Source: Tepidamorphaceae bacterium
GTDB taxonomy: Bacteria > Pseudomonadota > Alphaproteobacteria > Rhizobiales > Tepidamorphaceae
Direction: 5' to 3'
Length of the DNA stretch: 43,249 nucleotides
NCBI GenBank assembly: GCA_028279445.1
Contig: JANQNT010000029.1
Coordinates: 1-43,249 of the forward strand
The position numbers were made by a program, and so were the translations under genes. The notes below the pieces were generated by a model. It saw only the letters and a program-made list of their open reading frames with translations. It searched no databases and was not told where the DNA came from. Positions 1-7,309 of this stretch are shown here, one piece after another (position 1 is the stretch's first letter; each line of letters starts with the position of its first letter).

Positions 1-76
<76 letters not shown>

Positions 77-500
77 TTATCCCGCTCACGCCAGTTCGCT
101 TACACTCACAGCTCCGCGAGGGCGCGCTCTTCGCGCGGGCGCACGGTTGTGCGCCTGGTTCCGGTTCGAGGCTTCTCCTCTCACCTCCACCATCTCACTT
201 CGTTCGATGGTTTCGCCTTCGGATTCTCTGCCTGGTCGCGCATCGAACACGTTCGATGCCGCTCCGGGTGGCTCCAGCATTATTCCGCTCACGCCGAACT
301 CACTCCCGTTCGCCGGCTCCGCGGCGGCGGCCTGACCGGCCGGGCACGCAGTCGCGTGCCGGGTGCTAAACGCTAAGTCGATGCAAGGGACAAACCCAGG
401 CGCACGACCGTGCGCCCGCGCGAAAGCGCGCCCCCGCGGAGGCGTTGCGCGCCAGCGCAACTTGCCGTGAGCGAAACAAGCGAGCGCAGTAAGACCAGCT
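77..500. repeat. Gene-free block of mosaic palindromic intergenic repeats
   Basis: I see no credible gene in these 420 bases. The block holds modules of a repeat family seen again near 31.2, 40.2 and 43.2 kb. A roughly 20-nt motif (AACTGGCGTGAGCGRRATAA-like) lies on the minus strand at 77-99 and 280-300 and on the plus strand at 459-480. Perfect or near-perfect hairpins occur at 138-155 (GGCGCACGGTTGTGCGCC), 343-360 (GGCACGCAGTCGCGTGCC) and 399-416 (GGCGCACGACCGTGCGCC). The 399-416 hairpin is identical to 40184-40201. Bases 326-360 recur exactly at 43207-43241. The modules are shuffled and inverted relative to each other, as in REP/BIME-like arrays. Overlapping open frames here lack ribosome sites and recognisable protein. 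Confidence 0.8.
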
Positions 501-504
501 CAGC

Positions 505-780
505 TCACGCCCATTCCTTGTGGATCGTCCAAATCTCCCCGTCGGGGCTGTCCACATGCATGGCGACGGCGAGTGTCTCCTCGTCGGCGTGATCGTTGAA
601 CAGCGCCTGCTCGTCCTCGGTGGCACTGCGCATCTTCAGCACCGCGCCTTCCAGATAGTCCGCCGGCAGGGCGTCGATGACACGGGCCTCGGTGATTTCG
701 CCGGAATGCTTGAAGATGACGAAAGGATCGCCATCGCGTTCGATGGTGCGGAATTCCGGTGTCGGTTCGAGCTTGCTCAT
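505..780 (-). CDS. Conserved-looking small hypothetical protein (91 aa)
   Basis: A 91-residue acidic soluble protein with no signal peptide or membrane segment. The start ATG at 780 is preceded by a strong GGGAGGGG ribosome site, which argues that the gene is real. I do not recognise the family. The sequence alternates short hydrophobic strands (FVIFKHSGEI, GEIWTIHKEWA) with acidic helices, suggesting a small alpha/beta fold. It is divergent from pstB, with about 155 bp between them, and lies next to the repeat block, so it is probably monocistronic. Function unknown. Confidence 0.7.
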   Translation of the reverse strand: MSKLEPTPEFRTIERDGDPFVIFKHSGEITEARVIDALPADYLEGAVLKMRSATEDEQALFNDHADEETLAVAMHVDSPDGEIWTIHKEWA

Positions 781-936
781 GCGCCCCTCCCTGTCGGCGG
801 TTCTGCCAGGACGTGACCGGTTAGGTTGCCACCGCCGTATGACTGCTGCATGGCAGTACGAAAAACACCGCCGCTTTGTAAAATTTCCGAATCATTGGCT
901 TGGCAGCATGCCCCCTTTGGAAGGTGGAGGTGTGCA

Positions 937-1719
937 GTGAGCAAGACCGACGACGAAGCCCCGCAGGTGAAAATCCGCATGCGCGGCGGCAACGTGCACT
1001 ATGGCGACAACCATGCGCTGATCGATGTCGATGCTGATATCCACGCGCATCGCGTGACCGCGTTGATGGGACCGTCGGGCTGCGGCAAATCGACCTTCCT
1101 GAACAGCCTCAACCGGATGATCGAGGTGATCCCCCAGGCGCGCTTCACCGGCACGCTGGAGATGGACGGACGCGACATCCTGGACGGCGACCTCGACGTG
1201 GTGGACATCCGCCGACGCTTCGGCGTGGTCGCACAGAAGCCGAACCCCTTCCCCGTCTCGATCTGGGATAACCTCGCCTACGCGCCGCGCATCCACGGCC
1301 TGGTGCACAACCGCAGGCACGAAAGCGATATCGTCGAATCGAGCCTGCGGCGCGCCGGCCTGTGGGACGAGGTCAAGGACCGCCTGCGCGAGGATGCCTT
1401 CGGCCTCTCCGGCGGCCAGCAACAGCGGCTGTGCATTGCCCGCGCCATCGCCACCGATCCGGATGTGGTCCTCATGGACGAGCCATGCTCGGCCATCGAT
1501 CCGATCGCCACGCAGCACGTGGAAGACCTGATCGCCGAACTGCGCCACGACTTCACGGTGATCATCATCACCCACAACCTGACCCAGGCGCATCGCATCG
1601 CCGACCACACCGCTTTCTTCCATCTGGGCCGACTGGTGGAGTTCGCCGCGACGCAGGAGATTTTCGACAATCCGCGCGACGACCTGACCCGCGACTTCGT
1701 CGCCGGCATGTATGGCTGA
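937..1719 (+). CDS. pstB: Phosphate ABC transporter ATP-binding protein PstB (orphan)
   Basis: A 260-residue ABC ATPase. Walker A GPSGCGKST lies at about 45-53, the Q-loop region has the PstB-type QKPNPFPVSIWDN at 100-112, the signature LSGGQQQR is at 157-164, Walker B VVLMDEP at 177-183 and the H-loop His at 213. The NSLNRM and QKPNPFP strings are PstB hallmarks. The start is GTG at 937 with GGTGGAGG six bases upstream; an in-frame extension to 826 lacks a ribosome site. PstB energises the high-affinity PstSCAB phosphate importer at the inner membrane. No pstS, pstC, pstA or phoU is next to it, so it must pair with permeases encoded elsewhere or serve a related importer. Confidence 0.9.
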   Translation: MSKTDDEAPQVKIRMRGGNVHYGDNHALIDVDADIHAHRVTALMGPSGCGKSTFLNSLNRMIEVIPQARFTGTLEMDGRDILDGDLDVVDIRRRFGVVAQKPNPFPVSIWDNLAYAPRIHGLVHNRRHESDIVESSLRRAGLWDEVKDRLREDAFGLSGGQQQRLCIARAIATDPDVVLMDEPCSAIDPIATQHVEDLIAELRHDFTVIIITHNLTQAHRIADHTAFFHLGRLVEFAATQEIFDNPRDDLTRDFVAGMYG

Positions 1720-1747
1720 GTTATCGGGGAACGGGCGGGTCGGGGAA

Positions 1748-1787
1748 GGAGAACCGGTAATCCAGGGGTACGCGGTGCCGGTTCTCC
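1748..1787 (+). terminator. Inverted repeat downstream of pstB, possible terminator
   Basis: GGAGAACCGG (1748-1757) and CCGGTTCTCC (1778-1787) form a perfect 10-bp stem with a 20-nt loop 28 bases after the pstB stop. No T-run follows, so this is at best an atypical terminator or an mRNA 3'-end protecting hairpin. The rest of the pstB to amidotransferase gap, up to 2007, shows no credible gene. Confidence 0.35.
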
Positions 1788-2007
1788 CCCGACAAGACGA
1801 GCTGGCTACGCACAACCTGATGCCAGCCTGCACACAACAGGTGCAAGCGGGCAGCCAGATCGGTTAACGCCAGATATGGTGCTTCCCAGCCTATCAAATA
1901 ACTAGATGCAGGATTTTCTGCGCAGCCAGACGCATTTCGATTTGCAAATTGCAAATCCGGTTTCGCAATTTGACACAGTCGTTCAGGTCACGACCCCGGC
2001 AGTCGGC

Positions 2008-2757
2008 CTATTCGGCGGCGGCCTTCCTCTCGCGGGCATCGCGCGCAAGCCAGGCGTCGAGAAACGCCTCCAGCCAGGCGTCGATGGCACCGTCATGGAG
2101 GAAACGGCCGGAGATGTGCTCTGAGCGTGGCTGGGCGCCGGGCGCATCCATGCGTTCCTCCGCCAGCACCGTCCAGCGATGCATCATCGCCTTGGTCACC
2201 TCTGGATGGAACTGGATGCCGAAGGCCGAAGCGCCCACGCCGATGGCCTGAACCGGAAAGTCGCCATCGCTTTCCGCCAGCAGCGTTGCGCCGGCCGGCA
2301 CCTCGAAGCCCTCACGGTGCCACTGGTAAACGTGATCCGGCCAGTCCGGCGTGACCGCGATGCCCGCGGCGGTCGGGCGGATCGGATAATAACCGACTTC
2401 GGCGCGCCCTTCAGGGTGCGGCGTCACCTTGCCGCCGAGCTGGCGCACCATCAATTGCGCCCCCAGACACACGCCGAGCGTCGGCGCGCCCTGATCCAGC
2501 GCCCGGCCGATCAGGTCGATCTCGTCGTGCAGGTAGGGCTCGTCGTCATTGGCGCTCTGCGGTCCGCCGAAGATGACGAGACCAGCATGATCGTCGAGCC
2601 GCTCCGGCAGGGGATGGCCGATGACGGGCCGGCGGATATCGAGCGCGTAGCCGCGCGCGGCCAGCTTCATGCCGATGCGTCCGGGCGTCGAGGTACGCTG
2701 GTGCACGACGACCAGGATTTTGCCTATCTGGCGTTCACATGGCACTGAGGCCACCAT
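2008..2757 (-). CDS. Class I glutamine amidotransferase-like protein
   Basis: A 249-residue stand-alone GATase1 domain of the GuaA-N-like family (COG0518 type). The nucleophile elbow GVCLGAQ puts the catalytic Cys at 97. FHPE supplies His184 and Glu186, completing the Cys-His-Glu triad that releases ammonia from glutamine. VIFGGPQ at 61-67 is the oxyanion strand. No synthetase domain is fused, so the ammonia acceptor is unknown, and such proteins may instead be gamma-glutamyl hydrolases. ATG 2757 has GGAG about 10 bases upstream and overlaps the end of the SDR gene by 23 bases, so the two are probably translated from one mRNA. Confidence 0.85.
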   Translation of the reverse strand: MVASVPCERQIGKILVVVHQRTSTPGRIGMKLAARGYALDIRRPVIGHPLPERLDDHAGLVIFGGPQSANDDEPYLHDEIDLIGRALDQGAPTLGVCLGAQLMVRQLGGKVTPHPEGRAEVGYYPIRPTAAGIAVTPDWPDHVYQWHREGFEVPAGATLLAESDGDFPVQAIGVGASAFGIQFHPEVTKAMMHRWTVLAEERMDAPGAQPRSEHISGRFLHDGAIDAWLEAFLDAWLARDARERKAAAE

Positions 2758-3523
2758 CGAGTTTGATCTCCGAACCGGTCATGAAGCGGGACTCGTCGCT
2801 CGCCAGATAGAGCGCCGCATGGGCCACGTCATCGGTGGTGCACAAACGCTTGAGCGGAGTCTGCTGGGCCAGGCGTTCCTTCTGGTCGACATCGAGCGCC
2901 TTGCGCGCGCCGCCACGTGCGAAGACATCCTCCAGCAGTCCGGTATCGATGAAGAAGGGATGGATCGAGTTGCAGCGGATGTCATCGCCCTTGTGGGCGG
3001 CATGCAGCGCCGTCGACTTGGTGAGCATCCACACACCCGCCTTGGCGGCATTGTAGGCGGCGATGTTGTGGCCGGCGACCAGACCGGCGATCGACGACAG
3101 ATTGATGATCGAGGCCGGCTGGCTCTCGCGCAGTAGCGGAAAGGCGAGCTTGGTGCCGAGGAAGACGGACTCCAGATTGATCGCCATGCCCTTGCGCCAG
3201 GTGTCGAGATCGGTCGCCTCGACGGAGCCGGAAATCCACACGCCCGCGTTGTTCACAAGCACGCTCAGGCCGCCGAGCGAATTCCTGGTGGCTTCCAGAG
3301 CCGCGGCCCACGAGTCCTCGCTGGTGACATCGTGCCGGCAGGCATCGACGGTTCCCTGCGCCGCATGGGCCTCAGCGGCGGCGGGCGCCGCATCCGCGTC
3401 GATATCGGAGATCATCACCGCCGCGCCCTCGCGCAGGAAGGCGGTGGCGATGGCCTGACCGATGCCGCCGGCACCTCCGGTGATCAGTGCCGTCTTTCCG
3501 GCGAGCCGTCCGGCCTTGTTCAT
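2735..3523 (-). CDS. SDR-family NAD(P)-dependent oxidoreductase
   Basis: A 262-residue classical short-chain dehydrogenase. The cofactor motif TGGAGGIG is at 15-22, NNAG at 91-94, the catalytic Ser at 143-144, and Tyr157 and Lys161 form YxxxK. DID after the second strand (residues 40-42) suggests an acidic NAD-preferring pocket. The C-terminal GSEIKLDGGLSA segment is typical of the cyclohexanol/hydroxysteroid-type group. I chose ATG 3523; a TTG seven codons upstream is less likely. The substrate cannot be told from the sequence. The downstream amidotransferase overlaps it. Confidence 0.9.
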   Translation of the reverse strand: MNKAGRLAGKTALITGGAGGIGQAIATAFLREGAAVMISDIDADAAPAAAEAHAAQGTVDACRHDVTSEDSWAAALEATRNSLGGLSVLVNNAGVWISGSVEATDLDTWRKGMAINLESVFLGTKLAFPLLRESQPASIINLSSIAGLVAGHNIAAYNAAKAGVWMLTKSTALHAAHKGDDIRCNSIHPFFIDTGLLEDVFARGGARKALDVDQKERLAQQTPLKRLCTTDDVAHAALYLASDESRFMTGSEIKLDGGLSAM

Positions 3524-3595
3524 GTCGGGGAATCCATCACGCAAGACACATGTGACTGACTATCCCGTCGCGCATCGAAGGGCAACGGCGCCACT

Positions 3596-4066
3596 TCATT
3601 CCTCGCCTTGCTGGCGTTCCACCTGCTTGCGCAACCGGATACGCTCGCGCGCCGGCACATGCAGCAATTCCGCGATCCGCCACAAGGCGTTGTCCTCGAA
3701 TTCGTGCACCGTTCCGTCAGCGAACACCATCTCCCACAGCATCTCCACGATGCGCGCGCGCCCGTCGGCATCGAGCTTGCGGTTCAGCACGCTGGTGAAG
3801 GCATAGAGATCGACCGCTTCCAGGCTGCGCGCCCGCGCCGCCGCGACAAGCTCTTCGGTCTCCTGTTCATGCAGCGAGAAACGCTGCGCCAGGACAACCT
3901 TCATGCGGTCCTTCTCGGTCTCCTCGACGATGCCGTCGACGGCGATGACATGAAAGGCCAGCGCGGCCGCCGCGAGCTGCTCATCGTCGGCGGCATAGGC
4001 CTCTTCCTCATGCTCCGCGCCGGAGAGATCCTCGATGAAGCGGGATATGGACTTGAACAATGACAT
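3596..4066 (-). CDS. TerB-like tellurite resistance-family protein
   Basis: A 156-residue all-alpha protein of the COG4103 TerB-like group. An acidic linker (AEHEEEAYAADDEQ) precedes two TerB/DjlA-type helical repeats, each with an acidic loop: AFHVIAVDGIVEETEKDRM and LWEMVFADGTVHEFEDNALWRI. In TerB such conserved acidic residues bind metal ions. Family members are widespread in Alphaproteobacteria with no proven function; the tellurite name is historical. ATG 4066 is preferred to a TTG nine codons upstream because family members begin MSLFKSI-like. It precedes the SDR gene on the same strand by about 70 bp and may be cotranscribed. Confidence 0.8.
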   Translation of the reverse strand: MSLFKSISRFIEDLSGAEHEEEAYAADDEQLAAAALAFHVIAVDGIVEETEKDRMKVVLAQRFSLHEQETEELVAAARARSLEAVDLYAFTSVLNRKLDADGRARIVEMLWEMVFADGTVHEFEDNALWRIAELLHVPARERIRLRKQVERQQGEE

Positions 4067-4171
4067 TCGCAGACTGTCGCCCTGGCGGGGCAAAATGGCA
4101 ATGCCTGGTCCAATCCTGTGCGGATGCGGCCACCAGAGTGTGTCTCCCGAGCCGCAAACCGCAGATGGCGC

Positions 4172-5146
4172 TCACTCGAACTCCATCTGCTCGTAGACAC
4201 GGCCCGCGTTCCTCGTCGCCAGTTCCTCGTAGGTGTCGAGATGCGCGTAAGGCGTCTGGTCGACATAGTAGGCCGAGGCCAGGTCGCCGCCGCTGTCGAT
4301 ATGCTCGCGGATCTTGCCACGCAGATAGACCAGGTAGTCATGCGTGTAGCGGCGCACCTGGGCGACGTTGGTCGGGTGACCGTGGCCGGGGATGACATAG
4401 GTCGCGCCCAGCGCCTCGAAGCCGTTCACCCAGCTATCGATCCAGGCGGCGGTATCGGTCTCCTCGAAGATCGGCGGCATGCGCTCGTGAAACGCCATGT
4501 CGCCAGCGATGACGAGCTTTTGCTCCGGCAGCCAGACGGAGATATCTCCGGGGCTGTGCGCCGGACCGAGGTTCAGAACCTCGATGCGGAAACGGCCCAT
4601 CTCGATGATTTTCCTGTCGGCGAAGGTCTCGGTCGGCCCCTGGAGAACCGTCCCTTCCGCCTTGTCCTTGTTGTATCCCTGCATGCGCGTGAGGATCTGG
4701 GCGCCGTATTCCTCGAACTCGGCGGCTGCGTCTTCATGCGCCAGGATCGCCACCCCCTGCTCGGCCCAGTAGCTGTTGCCGAGCATCGCATGGCCCTGGC
4801 CGTTCTCGTTGATCACAAGAACCACCGACTCGTCGGTAATCTGCCTGATCTCCTCATGCAGTGCCTTGGCCAGCAGATAGGCCGCGCCGCCGTTGACCAC
4901 CACCACCCCCTCGCCGGTGACGATGAACGACAGATTGTTGTTGTGGCCGGAATTCTCGTAGGTCGGCGGCGCCGTCGCGCCGATCGCCGACCACACATGG
5001 GGGATCACCTCGACCGGCTTCTGGTACAGAACCGATTGAGGATACTGGTCGGGAATGGCCTGACTTGCAGTTGCCTCAATGCCCGTCAGACCGGCCAGGA
5101 TCGACAGGCCCGCGCCGAGCGCAATCGCCGCACGTGTCCAAACCAT
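4172..5146 (-). CDS. Exported metallo-beta-lactamase-fold protein with degenerate metal site
   Basis: A 324-residue protein with a cleavable signal peptide (MVWTRAAIALGAGLSILAGL, then TASQA). The body is an MBL fold of the SoxH/quinoprotein-relay type: strand FIVTGEGVVVVNGG, later GPAHSPGDISVWLPEQKLVIAGD and IPGHGHPT. The diagnostic HxHxDH loop is replaced by INENGQGHAMLGN, so the site-1 histidines and the aspartate are lost, while the later His (GPAHSPGD), Asp (AGD) and His (PGHG) ligands remain. It may bind metal differently or be non-catalytic. ATG 5146 has a GGGAGG ribosome site; a GTG nine codons upstream is less likely. It faces the broken tRNA-Thr and would be its native downstream neighbour. 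Confidence 0.8.
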   Translation of the reverse strand: MVWTRAAIALGAGLSILAGLTGIEATASQAIPDQYPQSVLYQKPVEVIPHVWSAIGATAPPTYENSGHNNNLSFIVTGEGVVVVNGGAAYLLAKALHEEIRQITDESVVLVINENGQGHAMLGNSYWAEQGVAILAHEDAAAEFEEYGAQILTRMQGYNKDKAEGTVLQGPTETFADRKIIEMGRFRIEVLNLGPAHSPGDISVWLPEQKLVIAGDMAFHERMPPIFEETDTAAWIDSWVNGFEALGATYVIPGHGHPTNVAQVRRYTHDYLVYLRGKIREHIDSGGDLASAYYVDQTPYAHLDTYEELATRNAGRVYEQMEFE

Positions 5147-5310
5147 GATCGTGCCTCCCGAATTGTTATTCACATTTTAGAATATGATGCCGGGTGTTGG
5201 CGCCCAAGGCAAGAGGCGCAGCGAACGCGACGATTGGCGCACCAAGCTGGATCGCGCGTCTGCAAACCCGCTCGGTGGAGAGTTCGATCTCGTTTGAAAT
5301 GGCGAAGAAG

Positions 5311-5356
5311 TGGTGCCGCTAGGGTGACTCGAACACCCGACCCACGCATTACGAAT
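5311..5356 (-). pseudogene. 3' half of split tRNA-Thr(CGT), element left junction
   Basis: Read on the minus strand this is the 3' part of a tRNA: anticodon-loop remainder, anticodon stem TGCGT, variable GGGTC, T arm GGGTG-TTCGAGT-CACCC, acceptor TAGCGGC, then ACCA. It has no 5' half here. The missing 40 bases, ending in the same CATTACGAAT (plus strand), are at 19267-19306. The joined molecule is 76 nt with perfect acceptor, anticodon and T stems. Confidence 0.9.
5339..5356. repeat. attL-type core direct repeat
   Basis: GACCCACGCATTACGAAT, matching 16 of 18 bases at 19259-19276. The two mismatches lie on the tRNA 3' side. The host-type bases here pair with the host 5' half, so strand exchange fell within CATTACGAAT, that is, in the anticodon loop. 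Confidence 0.85.
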
Positions 5357-5389
5357 TGTATTTCACAATGATTTCAGAGAGTTAGATGT

Positions 5390-5536
5390 CCTACTACCGC
5401 GTTGGACCCTACTGGACAAGCCATTGAGCCGACTTGCGAATTTCGAGATGTCGAGTCTGACAGTGTTGCACCCTACCTGACAGGCTCTTCTCTCTCTGCC
5501 CTACTAGAACCCTACTAATCCCAATGCGCCCTACTA
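5390..5536. promoter_or_regulatory. Iterated CCCTACTA motifs, candidate integrase arm-type sites (left end)
   Basis: Exact CCCTACTA copies lie at 5499-5506, 5510-5517 and 5529-5536, with partial copies at 5390-5396 (CCTACTA), 5407-5413 (CCCTACT) and 5471-5476 (CCCTAC), all in one orientation. The same motif is inside the right end (19190-19207). Short repeated sites near both ends of a tyrosine-integrase element are the expected layout of arm-binding sites. The stretch 5147-5614 otherwise holds only the junction; a 69-codon minus-strand frame across it is not credible. Confidence 0.6.
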
Positions 5537-5614
5537 ATCGGGCGAATTGACCCGCCCATGCGGTGACCAGCTTGGCCACCGAAGGCGACGGCCACATCCG
5601 CTGGAAAGCATGTT

Positions 5615-7123
5615 TCAAGAGGCTTTGGTTTTCGGGGTATCGGTGCCGGTCGGTTGGAGAATGATCGTATGTGACGCGATCACTGCTTCTGCACCTCCGT
5701 AGTAGGTCTTCATTTTACCGTCTTCGAAGAAATGCTGTTGCAAGCCTTCAAAGCACTCTACCGGCAGCGGTTGTTTCGCATTCGGATTGTGAAAAACCTG
5801 GAGTTCATCCGCCCAACCTTCCAAATAGCCTTCGGCTCCTACCTCCTCGCAAAATCGCGTACCCTCGGTTGCATTCGGATCTGGGTCGAATCGAACTCCG
5901 GCGCGCAGGTATTTGTGCCCAGGTGGCGCGTAGCCAGCGAGCACTCCGATCCGATCGAACTTTGCGATAGTCCCCGCGTTAGAAAACAGCACCGCCGAGA
6001 CATTCTCCGATCCGGGCAATCCAAAGAAGCCGGATTCGATTGTCTTCGGGCCATAGCTATGACTTGCGTTTGGCTGCTCCTCGATCACAAGCCGGCCATC
6101 AACCATTTCCCACTTCGTCGTGAACCCATACAGATACGGCCAGATGGCCGATTGTGTGTACGTCATCGAGCCGAGTTCTGCGTCATTTGCTGGCTTGTGG
6201 AAGTCAGCCACCGCGATGACGAAAGGCAACCCGACCGCGTCATCCTCCTCCCAATAGGCGCGTCCGGCGGCAGACCGTCGGTTCAGCTTGCCGGTGAGCG
6301 AACCGCCATATTTGATCGGCATATAGTCAGCCAAGAAGGCTTCCAACTCCTCGGGAGTCTTCGGATTGGGGTGTTGAGCCAACGCGCCTGTTGTCGAGGG
6401 TGCTACCGTGGTCGCTTCCACAGTGAAGGCGCCCCAAGGCGCACTGCAGATGAAGTCGGGGGCTTCAGCATGAACGACGTCATAGCCACCCTCTCGGAAC
6501 GCAGCCCAAAGATAGAGTTCCCACAGACGCTGATCGAATTGGTGCCTTTGGAACTCCCTCACGAAATGTGGATCGGTGGCGGTGAGCCATGGGCCAATTT
6601 CGCGCAGTACTGCTCGGGCAGGCGCTCGTGCTGGCCGCTCCAAGACTTCTAGGAAGTAAGGGTGTAGTTCCGATCTTTGTGTTCCGGGAAGCACTTCAAG
6701 TAGGTCAACCGGCGAATTGGTTTCGTCGCCCTGAACGCCGAGCGCTTCCAAGTCGGCGTGCCTGCTCACATCGGCAATTCTGACGCGAAGCCTAGACTCG
6801 GCCTGCCGCTCTGATCTTAGGCTCACATCGAGTTCCACACCGCGGAACCGCCCAAGCCGATCACGAACCATCAGCGACCAACCGAAATCGTTGTCAACCT
6901 TGTCTCGGAAGACAACACCGATAACGTTCTCATCCAGGTCCGACCAGTAAGACAGTTCGTCGGCGACCAGTGATGTAGGTGACAGACGAGTGCCGATCGC
7001 GAACAGGTCAAAGCGCTCTTTGGACAGAGGTTTGGTCATCGGGGTGCACTTTGGTTTCTTTCCTTGCCCATCCATATAGGGGCAGCAAAAACACAGTTCA
7101 TTACAATTGCCGCGAAGCTCCAT
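5615..7123 (-). CDS. Putative nuclease with Cys-rich N-terminus and PD-ExT core
   Basis: A 502-residue protein of unrecognised family. The N-terminus has five cysteines (7, 11, 13, 14, 26) that could bind zinc or a cluster. In the middle, Glu202, then GGYDVVHAEAPDF with Asp223, then FTVEATT with Glu236 reproduce the E...PD...ExK spacing of PD-(D/E)xK nucleases, with Thr in place of the usual Lys. No membrane segment is seen. ATG 7123 is preferred for its GAAGG ribosome site and because it keeps the Cys cluster; an internal ATG at 7039 would remove it. It lies downstream of the m5C methyltransferase on the same strand and is a candidate restriction effector. The nuclease assignment is inference from motif spacing only. 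Confidence 0.55.
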   Translation of the reverse strand: MELRGNCNELCFCCPYMDGQGKKPKCTPMTKPLSKERFDLFAIGTRLSPTSLVADELSYWSDLDENVIGVVFRDKVDNDFGWSLMVRDRLGRFRGVELDVSLRSERQAESRLRVRIADVSRHADLEALGVQGDETNSPVDLLEVLPGTQRSELHPYFLEVLERPARAPARAVLREIGPWLTATDPHFVREFQRHQFDQRLWELYLWAAFREGGYDVVHAEAPDFICSAPWGAFTVEATTVAPSTTGALAQHPNPKTPEELEAFLADYMPIKYGGSLTGKLNRRSAAGRAYWEEDDAVGLPFVIAVADFHKPANDAELGSMTYTQSAIWPYLYGFTTKWEMVDGRLVIEEQPNASHSYGPKTIESGFFGLPGSENVSAVLFSNAGTIAKFDRIGVLAGYAPPGHKYLRAGVRFDPDPNATEGTRFCEEVGAEGYLEGWADELQVFHNPNAKQPLPVECFEGLQQHFFEDGKMKTYYGGAEAVIASHTIILQPTGTDTPKTKAS

Positions 7124-7224
7124 GGCCCTTCGTCCAGGCAAAAGACCCGCCGGATTTCATAATAGAAATAGGGGCGCTGATTGCGACAGCGCACGCATCG
7201 GTCGTGTCATTGAGCGGACAGGGA

Positions 7225-7262
7225 CCCCGCCCCATCGACGGGTTTTACCGGTTGGGGCGGGG
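7225..7262. repeat. Strong GC hairpin between methyltransferase and putative nuclease
   Basis: CCCCGCCCCA (7225-7234) and TGGGGCGGGG (7253-7262) form a perfect 10-bp stem with an 18-nt loop in the 186-bp gap between the two minus-strand genes. No U-tract follows. It could attenuate readthrough into the nuclease gene or act as an operator. Confidence 0.5.
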
Positions 7263-7309
7263 GCGGAGGCTCGCGGAAAGAGGCCTAGAGAGTCGCTTTG
7301 GTCAGCTGC

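Noticed and set aside
1721-1954. 77-codon minus-strand frame between pstB and the amidotransferase
   Set aside because: No ribosome site, no family, and it overlaps the post-pstB inverted repeat.
5409-5618. 69-codon minus-strand frame at the element's left end
   Set aside because: It runs through the CCCTACTA repeats, has no ribosome site and no recognisable protein.
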